DNA of 64,000 nt from Streptomonospora litoralis (GTDB taxonomy: Bacteria > Actinomycetota > Actinomycetes > Streptosporangiales > Streptosporangiaceae): the NCBI RefSeq assembly GCF_004323735.1, contig NZ_CP036455.1:4893101-4957100 (forward strand), written 5' to 3'. Position 1 is the stretch's first letter, and every line of letters starts with the position of its first letter. Below the pieces are notes generated by a model, which was given only the letters and a program-made list of their open reading frames with translations, had not been told where the DNA came from and did no database searches. A program made the position numbers and the translations under genes. This document shows, one piece after another, positions 18,290-25,578 of this stretch.

Positions 18290-19054
18290 TCAGGCTTCGC
18301 GGGCCAACGGCAGGGCGATGCCGGACGGCGGTGTGGTGCGGTTGTCGGGATCGGCTTCGGAGGCGGTCTGCGGATCCCCGGCCACGGAGAAGGTGGTCAC
18401 CTGCAGCCGCAGGCCGTCGAGGCTCAGGTCGCCGCCGGAGCCGCGCAGCGTGATGGACGCCTCGGGGTCGTGGCGGACGTTCAGGCGGACGCCGAGTTCG
18501 AGGTCGCCGACCGAGACGGGGCGGCGGGTGGCGTCGCCGGAGCCCAGCGCGGCGGTGAGCAGTTCCATCAGGACCTCCAGGGCGGGATCGGAGAGCCGGA
18601 TGCGGGAGTCGCCGCCGGTCGCCTCGGCCAGGACGCGGCGCAACTCCTGAGCGGCTGTGCGGCGCCAATGAGCGGAGGACTCGGCGGCGTCGCGCAGCCG
18701 GGAGCGCTGCGCGGTGTGGTCGCGCACGGGGTCCGCGGGCAGCGCGCTCGACAACCGCGCGGCGGCGACGCTGGCCAGCGGCGCGTCCCACCAGCTGACC
18801 GTTGCGCCGGCGGGCTCGTCGCAGGGGCCGCCGAGGTGGGTGGCGGCTTGCGTCCCGAAGGCGGCGGTGCAGATCTCGTCGGCCGATCGGGCATCGGCGT
18901 TCTCGAACCAGGCGGCCAAGCGCAGCAGGGCGGCGCGGCCGTGCCGGGGTACCGGCCCGTCGCCGGAAGCGCGTCCGTCGGGCAGCCGTTCCCGAGGGCC
19001 GGCGGCACTCGCACTCGGGCCCACCGTCCGCACCTGTTCCGCTGAGACACCCAC
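18290..19054 (-). CDS. N-terminally truncated JetA-like kleisin (C-terminal half of DUF2397/TIGR02677)
   Basis: These 254 residues match the C-terminal half of DUF2397. Landmarks are LLRLAAWFENADARSADEI, AAFGTQAATHLGG, SWWDAPLASV, an Arg-rich RDHTAQRSRLRD stretch, a RIRLSDPALEVLMELLTAAL segment and a final beta-rich domain. Family proteins are usually near 500 residues. Here the roughly 240-residue N-terminal part, with the winged-helix domain that should grip the SMC neck, is absent. An in-frame TGA lies two codons before the GTG at 19054, and only 166 bases separate it from the next gene, so the missing half is not nearby. No ribosome site is seen. It is probably a decaying remnant, though a short functional form cannot be excluded. 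Confidence 0.72.
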   Translation of the reverse strand: MGVSAEQVRTVGPSASAAGPRERLPDGRASGDGPVPRHGRAALLRLAAWFENADARSADEICTAAFGTQAATHLGGPCDEPAGATVSWWDAPLASVAAARLSSALPADPVRDHTAQRSRLRDAAESSAHWRRTAAQELRRVLAEATGGDSRIRLSDPALEVLMELLTAALGSGDATRRPVSVGDLELGVRLNVRHDPEASITLRGSGGDLSLDGLRLQVTTFSVAGDPQTASEADPDNRTTPPSGIALPLAREA

Positions 19055-19220
19055 AACTCAGCAGACTAAAGACCCCTGGCCACCGTCGCGGCCGGAACGG
19101 GGGTGCGAAAGGCCGGAATCGGAGCCTGTCCAAGCTGATGACCTGCGATTATCGCGCATCGGTAATTCTTGGCGCGCAGTCGCCGCCGAGGCGGCCGCGC
19201 CGGGCCGCCCGAAGGCGCGA

Positions 19221-19757
19221 TCACCACGCCGAGGGCAGGGTGAGCCGGCCCGAGTCGACGTCGCGCAGCCTTCCCCGCATCTCCTCGGGGATGTCGCCCA
19301 TGCCCGCGAAGGAGTAGTCGGTGTAGAAGGCGGTGCCGTCGATCGTCTCGGTTCCGCTCAGCTCGACACTGACGGCGAAGGGCTCGTCCTGGCAGTCGGG
19401 CAGGCACCAGGTGCCCTGCACCTGGCCGGTACCCAGCGCCGGTCCGCCGCCCCAGCCGGCCCACTCCAGCCCGGTGAAGGTCGTACTGGGAGAGGCGACC
19501 AGGTTCTTCGGACGCTGGTCGGCCTCGCCCTGCTCGTTGCCGTGGGTGTTGAAGACGAAGATCGTCCCGGGTTCCACGGTCGGATCGGCGCTGCGGGGAT
19601 CCATGCCCGCGGTGGCCGATGGAGGGGGCTCCACCTCCGGAGCGCCGCCGCGGCCACCCGTGTCCTCCGGATTCTGCGCGCAGCCGCCGAGCAGCGCGAG
19701 GGCGCACAGCGCCGCCGACGCTCGAGCTGCGGCGGAGGGCGGGCAGGTCGCTGGCAT
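19221..19757 (-). CDS. secreted lipoprotein, function unknown
   Basis: This 178-residue protein has a signal peptide ending in the lipobox LLGGC, so the mature N-terminal Cys would be lipid-modified and held on the outer face of the membrane. The mature part begins with a Pro/Glu/Gly linker and then a roughly 120-residue domain with FVFNTHGNEQ and a WCLPDC cysteine pair. I do not recognise a family. ATG 19757 has AGGAG 7 bases upstream. It is on the same strand as the Jet genes, 166 bases before the truncated jetA, with no clear functional link. Confidence 0.75.
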   Translation of the reverse strand: MPATCPPSAAARASAALCALALLGGCAQNPEDTGGRGGAPEVEPPPSATAGMDPRSADPTVEPGTIFVFNTHGNEQGEADQRPKNLVASPSTTFTGLEWAGWGGGPALGTGQVQGTWCLPDCQDEPFAVSVELSGTETIDGTAFYTDYSFAGMGDIPEEMRGRLRDVDSGRLTLPSAW

Positions 19758-19964
19758 GGCGCTCTCCTGGCTTCTCCCGGGCTGCGCGCGGGCGCGCGTG
19801 CAGAGATCTCCTACCCGCACCGGCGGCATTTGGGCACCGGCCCCCGATACGGGTGTCCCCCGGCACCCGCGAGGGGTCCGGGGGACACGTGCCGCGGAGG
19901 GCGCCGATCGCGGTGGCGGCGCCGCCGTGGGGCCTGCGGCCTCAGGCGGCGCCGCGCCGCGCGA

Positions 19965-20255
19965 TCAGTACCCTTGGCCGTTGCGGTCCGGGATCGCGTC
20001 GTAGGCGTCCTGGGAGTCCAGGTTCACCACCGACGGACCGTTGACGCAGTCGCCCGTCGTCTGGGGCGACAGCACCGGGACGGTCGCCCCGAGCACGGCC
20101 GCGTTGGCGTTGCAGACGGAGATCGGCACGACCTGCAGATTCTGGTTGAACTGCTGGTCACCGCCGTGGGTCTGCGCCTGCGCGGGACCGGCCAACAGCA
20201 GCGCCCCGAGGGCGGCGCCGGCAACCGTCCCGGCTGCGACGAACTTGCGCAGCAT
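19965..20255 (-). CDS. small secreted two-cysteine peptide 4 of tandem array, chaplin-like
   Basis: This 96-residue protein has a signal peptide ending AQAQ near residue 28. The mature part starts GGDQQFNQNLQVVPISVCNA and continues through LSPQTTGDCVNGP. The two cysteines (48 and 70) are 22 residues apart, as in the first array member. Unlike its neighbours it has a roughly 20-residue extra tail ending DRNGQGY. It is the last of four tandem genes on this strand. Size, export, Asn/Gln/Val-rich composition and two cysteines recall chaplins, the surface-active amyloid peptides of aerial hyphae, but the chaplin core sequence is not clearly present. Confidence 0.75.
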   Translation of the reverse strand: MLRKFVAAGTVAGAALGALLLAGPAQAQTHGGDQQFNQNLQVVPISVCNANAAVLGATVPVLSPQTTGDCVNGPSVVNLDSQDAYDAIPDRNGQGY

Positions 20256-20268
20256 GCCTGACCAGCCC

Positions 20269-20517
20269 CTAGTCCTGGACGTTGGCGCTGACCGGGCCGT
20301 TGGTGCAGTCGCCGGTGGTCTGCGGCGACAGGATCGGCGCCGTGACACCGATGACCGCGGCCGCGTTGGTGTTGCACAGCTGGGCCGCGACGCCCTGCAG
20401 GTTCTGGTTGTACTGCTGGTCGCCCCCGTAGGAGTCCGCGCTCGCGGGCGAGGCGGCGACGACGGCCCCGAGGGCCGCGCCGGCGATCAGACCGGTGATT
20501 CCGAGCTTGCGCAGCAT
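20269..20517 (-). CDS. small secreted two-cysteine peptide 3 of tandem array, chaplin-like
   Basis: This 82-residue precursor has a signal peptide ending at about ASPASA. The mature peptide has GGDQQYNQNLQGVAAQLCN and SPQTTGDCTNGP, with cysteines at 48 and 71. It is nearly identical to the next upstream copy, so the inner pair is a recent duplication. It lies 11 bases before the stop-side neighbour's start region and is probably co-transcribed. A structural surface or disulfide-linked role is inferred only from size, secretion and the cysteine pair. Confidence 0.78.
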   Translation of the reverse strand: MLRKLGITGLIAGAALGAVVAASPASADSYGGDQQYNQNLQGVAAQLCNTNAAAVIGVTAPILSPQTTGDCTNGPVSANVQD

Positions 20518-20529
20518 GTGTCTACTCTC

Positions 20530-20778
20530 CTAGTCCTGGACGTTCGCGCCGATGGGGCCGTTGGTGCAGTCGCCGGTGGTCTGCGGCGACAGAACCGGAA
20601 CGGTCACGCCGATCGCGGCGGCGACGTTGGCGTTGCAGGACTGTGCGGCGACACCCTGCAGGTTCTGGTTGTACTGCTGGTCGCCCCCGTAGGCGCCCGC
20701 GTTGGCGGGAGAGGCGGCGACAACGGCCCCGAGGGCCGCGCCGGCGATCACGCCGGCGATTCCCAGCTTGCGCAGCAT
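20530..20778 (-). CDS. small secreted two-cysteine peptide 2 of tandem array, chaplin-like
   Basis: This 82-residue precursor begins with MLRKLGIAGVIAGAAL, has a hydrophobic core and an ASPANA cleavage site. The mature peptide shares GGDQQYNQNLQGVAAQ, IGVT.P.LSPQTTGDCTNGP and the terminal ANVQD with copy 3. Cysteines at 48 and 71 are 23 apart, one more than in the outer copies. It is 58 bases from copy 1, with a small spacer, and 12 bases before copy 3. The family's function is unknown. Confidence 0.78.
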   Translation of the reverse strand: MLRKLGIAGVIAGAALGAVVAASPANAGAYGGDQQYNQNLQGVAAQSCNANVAAAIGVTVPVLSPQTTGDCTNGPIGANVQD

Positions 20779-20836
20779 GGGGATTTCCCTTCTGACTGTG
20801 AAACGTGTGGAAAGTGGATGAAGCTGATTGGCGCCG

Positions 20837-21082
20837 TCAGCCGTCGACGTTGGCGCCGCGAGGTCCGTTGGTGCAGTCGCCGGTGGTCTGCGGCGACAGG
20901 ATCGGCACGGTGGCGCCGAGCACCGAGGCGTTGGTGTTGCACAGCTGGATCGGCACGACCTGCAGGTTCTGGTTGAACTGCTGGTCGCCGCCGTAGGGAC
21001 CGGCGTGAGCGGGTCCAGCCATAAGCACAGCGCCCATCGCGGCGCCGGCGATCAGACCGGCAGCGGTCAACTTCTTCTTCAC
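20837..21082 (-). CDS. small secreted two-cysteine peptide 1 of tandem array, chaplin-like
   Basis: This 81-residue precursor starts at GTG 21082, with GGGGGAA just upstream. It has a Lys-rich n-region, a hydrophobic core and a GPAHA cleavage site. The mature peptide has GGDQQFNQNLQVVPIQLCN, VLGATVPILSPQTTGDC and TNGPRGANVDG, with cysteines at 48 and 70. It leads the four-gene array, and an AT-richer leader of over 100 bases precedes it, which suggests a strong promoter. A hyphal-surface or matrix role is possible. Confidence 0.78.
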   Translation of the reverse strand: MKKKLTAAGLIAGAAMGAVLMAGPAHAGPYGGDQQFNQNLQVVPIQLCNTNASVLGATVPILSPQTTGDCTNGPRGANVDG

Positions 21083-21725
21083 GATTCCCCCGGAATTTCA
21101 ATACGAGGCTGGAGAAAGACGCTTCGAGGCGCCCGTTGTCGCGGTGGACGGGAGTAATCATCGACGTAGCCGGCGGATTTTGTCAACGCCAAAAACGGCG
21201 GAATCAATATGTCCGATTCGTCCGTTGATTCAATTTTGGCAGCAAGCGGCAGCAAATCCACCGAGATAAATTTGCCGAGCCTTCCGAATGGTTTGGAGTG
21301 CCCGTTGCACGGCATTGCGCAATGGAAAGTCGCTTTTGCCCGCGGCATTCCGGACATATTTTCGGCAGCCATCTCGACACGCCGCTCACCGGTACACCGA
21401 TCCGCCACCCCACCCGCGGGCCCCCGACGCGCGGCCACCCACCCCTACACCCGCCCTGCGCCGGTTCCGGGCATGACTTAATACGCCCCGCCGCAGCACA
21501 ACCGGCAGGACGCGAACAAGAAAACGAACGAAGACGGCCCACCCACCCGCCACGCCCGAGGGGCCGCGGCCACCCCGACCCTAGCCCACAGGGGGCCGCC
21601 GACACGGCGGCACGACGCAACCCGGCCGTCCGCACCCGGCCCCAGCCGGCCACCCGGCGACCACAGACCCATCCCGGTGCGCCCACTTCGACCCGGGCTC
21701 GGCAGCGCAAACACGAAGACTCCGG
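21083..21725. other. AT-richer leader of the peptide array, no gene seen
   Basis: Around 21160-21370 the base composition drops well below the surroundings, with runs such as TTTTGTCAACGCC and CAATTTTGGCAGC. This probably holds the promoter region for the tandem peptide genes. From about 21400 to 21720 the sequence is C/A-rich (many CCACCC and CACCC runs) with no coding pattern. No ribosome-site-supported frame is visible. Confidence 0.4.
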
Positions 21726-22133
21726 CTACTTGGGTTGGGCGATGAAGAACATCAAGGCTGCGGAAACACCGGAGACCATCGTGGCGAACTGAGCCAATGC
21801 AGGCAGCGCGCTCTTCCAGCTGGCCCAGAGGCCGGCCCCCAGCTCGCGCCAGCGATGGTAGTTCACCAGCATCCGCATGTTCTGCCACTTGTGCTCTTGG
21901 AGGTGGCAGCCTCGTAGCAGGCCGTAGGCGTTGTTGCGACAGCGTCCTCGCTCACCACGGTTCCACGCCCCGCAGGGGCGGGGGACCTGGAAGAAGAAGT
22001 AGAACATGGAGAGAGCAGCCAGTGCCAGGATGACCCCCGTCCCGATCGCGGGATTGAGCCATCCCAGGAGCGCACCCGCGAACGGCAGGTATCCCCAGTA
22101 CTTCCATGCTGCGCTGCGCCTGTTTCGGGCCAT
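21726..22133 (-). CDS. small membrane protein with Cys/His cluster, unknown function
   Basis: This 135-residue protein has two hydrophobic segments near the N-terminus (about residues 11-28 and 31-50) and one near the C-terminus. A cytoplasmic-looking loop between them reads PCGAW, RGRCRNN, GLLRGCHLQEHKW. Its three cysteines and two histidines could bind a metal or form a recognition motif. ATG 22133 is preferred to TTG 22148 because GGAG then lies 10 bases upstream. Its base composition is clearly less GC-rich than the core genes, which suggests recent arrival. No family recognised. Confidence 0.65.
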   Translation of the reverse strand: MARNRRSAAWKYWGYLPFAGALLGWLNPAIGTGVILALAALSMFYFFFQVPRPCGAWNRGERGRCRNNAYGLLRGCHLQEHKWQNMRMLVNYHRWRELGAGLWASWKSALPALAQFATMVSGVSAALMFFIAQPK

Positions 22134-22554
22134 CGGCGTGATCTCCAACCAGTGATCATCGATTACGCACTGTGTTCGGTGCGCAGCCGATACTCATACG
22201 CCGCCTCGGCCGATCACAGAGGCGCTGAGGAGAGAAGCCGGTGCTCAACCGGAGACCGTAGTGTCACTCCGCGGGCACTATGCAGTCCGCACCTGCTACT
22301 TAGCGCCGACGACGCCGAACGAAGTCGGGGCCCGTCACCCGCTGGCACGACTTGCGATCCCGCCCCAGGCCACTTGTCACGCGCTCAGAAGCCACAGACA
22401 GCTTCGAGGAACTTCGGCGCGGTTTCACTGCGCTCTGCGCTCACAGTCCACCTGAAGGGGCTGGCAGCTGTTCGTTTGAATGCGTAGCAACGAGTAGCCC
22501 TGTGGAAAAGTGTCCCCTGTGACGTCGACGGAGCGGGCGTGCGCGGGGAGTTGT

Positions 22555-22588
22555 CGGGTCGGGTTCCCGCCGGTGGCGGCGGCCGGCG
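22555..22588 (+). repeat. dispersed GC-rich repeat, copy C
   Basis: CGGGTCGGGTTCCCGCCGGT followed by GGCGGCGGCCGGCG matches copies A and B at 7-8 kb. It is followed at 22630-22649 by GACGATCGTGCCCTTATGAC, the counterpart of 7321-7340. Confidence 0.55.
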
Positions 22589-22632
22589 AAGGAAGGTAAG
22601 GGTGCTGGTCGGGGCGGCGGCGGGCTCCCGAC

Positions 22633-22687
22633 GATCGTGCCCTTATGACCACGGAAAGCGCCTTCCCGTGGCCATAAGGGCACGATC
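22633..22687. repeat. large near-perfect hairpin
   Basis: GATCGTGCCCTTATG (22633-22647) pairs fully with CATAAGGGCACGATC (22673-22687). After one A/C mismatch, CCACGG pairs with CCGTGG, leaving an 11-base loop. The stem totals 21 pairs. It lies in a gene-free region (22134-22971) and does not follow a gene closely, so it is unlikely to be a simple terminator. Confidence 0.75.
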
Positions 22688-22763
22688 AACACCGGGTGAA
22701 CCGGCATACCGGGCGTACCGGCGCCGGTCGGCGCCGACGTGCCACCGCCCGCGAACAGGACCG

Positions 22764-22809
22764 GTGCCCGCCGCCCCGCCGGGCGCGCCACCGGCGCACA
22801 CCCGGTGCG
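22764..22809 (-). repeat. dispersed GC-rich repeat, copy D
   Basis: The minus strand reads CACCGGGTGTGCGCCGGTGG then CGCGCCCGGCGGGGCGGCGG, closest to copy A. It faces copy C, repeating the inverted arrangement of A and B. The rest of 22134-22971 contains no gene I can support. Confidence 0.45.
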
Positions 22810-22921
22810 ATGACCGCGGGGCCGACCCCACCGCCACCCTCGCCGCTGCTGGGCGTTCCACTGCTGTTCCACAGACAACCGGCAACAGCCGGTCGCATCC
22901 GGGAACAACCGGGAACACGAG

Positions 22922-22962
22922 AACGCCCCTATGACCGCGACATGCCCGGTCATAGGGGCGTT
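22922..22962 (-). terminator. terminator of tRNA-Tyr
   Basis: AACGCCCCTATGACCG and CGGTCATAGGGGCGTT form a perfect 16-bp stem with a 9-base loop. It begins about 10 bases past the tRNA 3' end on the minus strand. The U-tract is weak (GTTCTCG). Its CCCCTATGACC resembles the CCCTTATGACC of the hairpin at 22633. Confidence 0.75.
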
Positions 22963-22971
22963 TCCCATGGG

Positions 22972-23053
22972 TGGCAGGTCAAGGATTCGAACCTTGGAAG
23001 GCAATGCCGGCGGTTTTACAGACCGCTCCCTTTGGCCGCTCGGGCAACCTGCC
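22972..23053 (-). tRNA. tRNA-Tyr (GTA)
   Basis: The minus strand begins GGCAGGTTGCCCGAGCGGCC and folds into an 82-base class II tRNA. The anticodon region is GGTCTGTAAAACC (anticodon GTA), there is a long variable arm, the T-arm is GGTTCGAATCC, and ACCTGCC pairs with the acceptor start before discriminator A. No CCA is encoded. In S. coelicolor the element SLP1 integrates in tRNA-Tyr near a yajQ homologue and rpmG. Here too yajQ follows, with an accessory interval on the other side. Confidence 0.96.
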
Positions 23054-23306
23054 TGGGGCGGGCGACTCGGTGTCGCGACGCAGGGATGAGACTAGCGGAC
23101 ATGGGGCCCGGATACGAAATCGGTTCTGCGAGCGGGGCCAGTGGCGGGGTGGGCGACGCGCGGGAGCGGGGATGCGGGGCTAAGCTCGGGGGCTGTCGCA
23201 GTCCGGAGCCGTGCAGGGATGTGCGGCGGCGGAGGGCGGCGCCGAGGACATCGCGGGCCGCGGACCTCGCGGCCCCTGGAACCGCTTTTCGAAGGTGTGA
23301 GCGCAC

Positions 23307-23807
23307 GTGGCCGCTGAATCCAGTTTCGACGTCGTGTCCAAGCTCGACCGGCAGGAGGTCGACAACGCGCTGAACCAGGCCGCCAAGGAGCTCTCGCAGC
23401 GCTTCGACTTCAAGGGCACCGGCGCCACCGTCACCTGGTCGGGCGAGCAGGGGGTGGAGATCCGGGCGAACTCCGACGAGCGCGTGAAGGCCGCTCTGGA
23501 CGTCTTCCGGGAGAAGCTCATCAAACGCGGCGTCTCGCTGAAGGTGCTGGACATCGACGATCAGGAGCCCAAGGCCTCGGGCAAGGAGTACCGGATGCCG
23601 ATCCCTCTCAAGGAGGGGATCTCCACCGAGGACGGCAAGAAGATCTCCAAGATCATCCGCGACGAGGGCCCCAAGGGCGTGAAGGCGCAGATCCAGGGCG
23701 ACGAGCTGCGCGTCAGCGCCAAGAAGAAGGACGACCTGCAAGCGGTGCAGACCCTGCTCAAGGAGAAGGACCTGGACATCGCCCTGCAGTTCACGAACTA
23801 CCGGTAG
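23307..23807 (+). CDS. yajQ: YajQ family nucleotide-binding protein
   Basis: This 166-residue protein starts at GTG 23307, with GAAGGTG upstream. It shows the YajQ pattern: [20 protein letters not shown] at the start, QRFDFKGTG, and two similar ferredoxin-like halves ending LQFTNYR. YajQ proteins bind nucleotides, some members bind cyclic di-GMP, and they have been linked to RNA and to virulence regulation in Gram-negatives. The role in actinobacteria is not settled. It is next to tRNA-Tyr, as in other actinomycetes, and a hairpin follows the stop. Confidence 0.95.
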   Translation: MAAESSFDVVSKLDRQEVDNALNQAAKELSQRFDFKGTGATVTWSGEQGVEIRANSDERVKAALDVFREKLIKRGVSLKVLDIDDQEPKASGKEYRMPIPLKEGISTEDGKKISKIIRDEGPKGVKAQIQGDELRVSAKKKDDLQAVQTLLKEKDLDIALQFTNYR

Positions 23808-23820
23808 GGCGCGGACCGTC

Positions 23821-23866
23821 GGCACAGCGGCAGCGGCTCTTCGGACCCGCGGGCCGCCGCTGTGCC
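23821..23866. terminator. bidirectional terminator candidate between yajQ and htpX
   Basis: GGCACAGCGGC pairs perfectly with GCCGCTGTGCC across a 24-base loop, starting 14 bases after the yajQ stop. The two genes converge, so one structure could serve yajQ and, further on, htpX. No U-tract is present. Confidence 0.55.
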
Positions 23867-24043
23867 GGCTCGCGCGCTCGGCGCCCGCGGCCCGAGCGCA
23901 TCTCCCCGGCCGCGCAGTGGAATGCCCACGGCGCGGTGCCCGCGGTGCACCTACGGCGCAGTGCCCGCGTCGAGTCGGACCTCCACCACGGCCTCACCGG
24001 CGCCGCCGCTCCGCGGGCCCATCCGCGGGCCCGAGGATTGCGC

Positions 24044-24907
24044 TCAGTGTGTGCCCCAGCGTTCGGCGAGGCGGCGGAGGCGGCGGATGCGGTCCTGTAC
24101 CGGGGGGTGGACCGCGAAGAGCTTGTTGATGCCGCGCTGCGGGAACGGGTGGGCGATCATCAGGTGGCCGGTGGCCAGCAGCGGGCGTTCGGCGGGCAGC
24201 GGGTGGGTGCGGGTACCGACCTCGATCTTGCGCAAAGCGGCGGCCAACGCGAGCGGGTCGCCGGTCAGCTCGGCGGCGGCGTGGTCGGCGCGGTATTCGC
24301 GCGAGCGGCGCACCCCCACCCGGATGACGCCCGCCGCCAGCGGCCCCAGCACGAGGAACAGCAGTGCCCCGAGGACGCTGGGGACGTCCTCGTCCTCGGA
24401 GTCGCCCAGCGGCAGCAGCAGCGCCAGCGCCGTCAGCGAGGTGATGACGACGGCGACGGTGCCCGCGACCGAGCACAGCAGCGTGTCGCGGCTGCGCACG
24501 TGGGCGAGTTCGTGGGCGATGACCCCGCGCAGTTCGCGTTCGTCGAGCATGCGCAGCAGACCGGTGGTGCAGCACACGGTGGCGCGGCGCGGGCCGCGGC
24601 CGGTCGCGAAGGCGTTGGGCGCCGGCGTGGGCGAGAGGTAGAGCCGCGGCATCGGCTGGCGTGCCCGGGTGGCAAGCTCCCGAACGATGCGGTAGAGGTC
24701 GGGCTGCTCGATCTCGCCGACCGGGCGCGCCCGCATCGCCCGCAGCGCCATGGTGTCGCCGAAGAAGTAGACGACGGCGTTCAGCGCGACGACGGCGACG
24801 ATGCCCACCTGCAGCCCCTGAGCCCCCGCGACAGCCCAGCTCACCGCGACGACCAGGGCCGAAAGCCCGGCGAGCAGGGCCGCTGCTCGGATCGTGTTGA
24901 GCTGCAC
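24044..24907 (-). CDS. htpX: HtpX-like M48 zinc metalloprotease
   Basis: This 287-residue membrane protease has two N-terminal helices (about 7-25 and 32-48), then the zinc motif HELAH near 131-135. The third ligand lies in SREYRADHAAAEL, and two more hydrophobic segments sit between. HtpX degrades misfolded membrane proteins from the cytoplasmic side. YLSPTPAPNAFATGR upstream of the motif is typical. The gene is monocistronic, convergent with yajQ, and has a long intergenic region upstream. HtpX genes are often stress-sigma controlled, but I could not place a convincing promoter with correct spacing. Confidence 0.95.
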   Translation of the reverse strand: MQLNTIRAAALLAGLSALVVAVSWAVAGAQGLQVGIVAVVALNAVVYFFGDTMALRAMRARPVGEIEQPDLYRIVRELATRARQPMPRLYLSPTPAPNAFATGRGPRRATVCCTTGLLRMLDERELRGVIAHELAHVRSRDTLLCSVAGTVAVVITSLTALALLLPLGDSEDEDVPSVLGALLFLVLGPLAAGVIRVGVRRSREYRADHAAAELTGDPLALAAALRKIEVGTRTHPLPAERPLLATGHLMIAHPFPQRGINKLFAVHPPVQDRIRRLRRLAERWGTH

Positions 24908-25057
24908 GGCTCACGGCCTCCCTAGGTCTCGGGCCCCCTCCAGGCCACTTCTGGGTAGCAAACGTGCGAGTCGCGGCGAAGCGTTCCCGTTTCGGCAGGC
25001 AAACCCTTGATCGGGCCGCGGCCGCGGCCCGTTTCGGTCGGTACCCCGCCCCCACGC

Positions 25058-25097
25058 CGAACCGCCGCTACGCCGAGCGAACCGCCGCTACACCGAG
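25058..25097. repeat. 20-bp tandem repeat, two units, in the htpX-korA intergenic region
   Basis: CGAACCGCCGCTACGCCGAG is directly repeated with one change (G to A at position 15). The whole divergent gap 24908-25578 (671 bases) holds no gene I can support. It should contain the promoters of htpX and korA. A TTGACC at about 25302 is one candidate -35. Confidence 0.5.
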
Positions 25098-25578
25098 CAG
25101 GGGCGATTCCGTCCGGAACGGCCCTCGGTCCTGCGAAGGGTCCTGTGAAATGCCCCACTCGGTTCCGTGGCAGCGGATGCGACCGCCTATCATGCAAGGG
25201 TGGCCGCTTTTGCTTCGACGACCGCCGAGCCGGGAGCTCCGCTCACCGGTCGGCGGCACGTGGACCTCGTGCGCATAGCACGCGAGCCTTGTTGTCCTTG
25301 ACCGAAGTCACTTCGCACCGGCCATCGCCGAGCGAACGTTCCGTCGGCGCATCCGACGGGGCCGCTCGGATTTTCGCCCCACGGCCGGCAGGCGTGCCCC
25401 GCGTACGCCGGCCGGAGCCGCGGTACGGGCGCGAGCCGGTGCCCAGGCCAGGTCCCCGTTCGAATACCCATGTCCGGCCACCCTCCGGCCCCGCCGGTCC
25501 ACAACGTGGTGGTGAGGACTCTGCCAACCTGAGCCGCCGGCCCCATACGGCGGTTCGACGAGGAGGTCGGCGATCCCC

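Noticed and set aside
19965-21082. Calling the tandem peptides true chaplins
   Set aside because: Size and cysteines fit, but the chaplin core (NVCGNSVNVVG-like) is not present, so only a likeness is claimed.
22152-22487. 111-codon plus-strand frame upstream of tRNA-Tyr
   Set aside because: There is no ribosome site, the amino-acid composition is odd (Ser/Arg/Cys), and there is no recognisable feature. Probably chance.
24908-25000. SigE/SigR-like promoter before htpX (GGGAAC ... GTTT)
   Set aside because: The spacer between the boxes is about 19 bases instead of 16-17, so the match is unconvincing.
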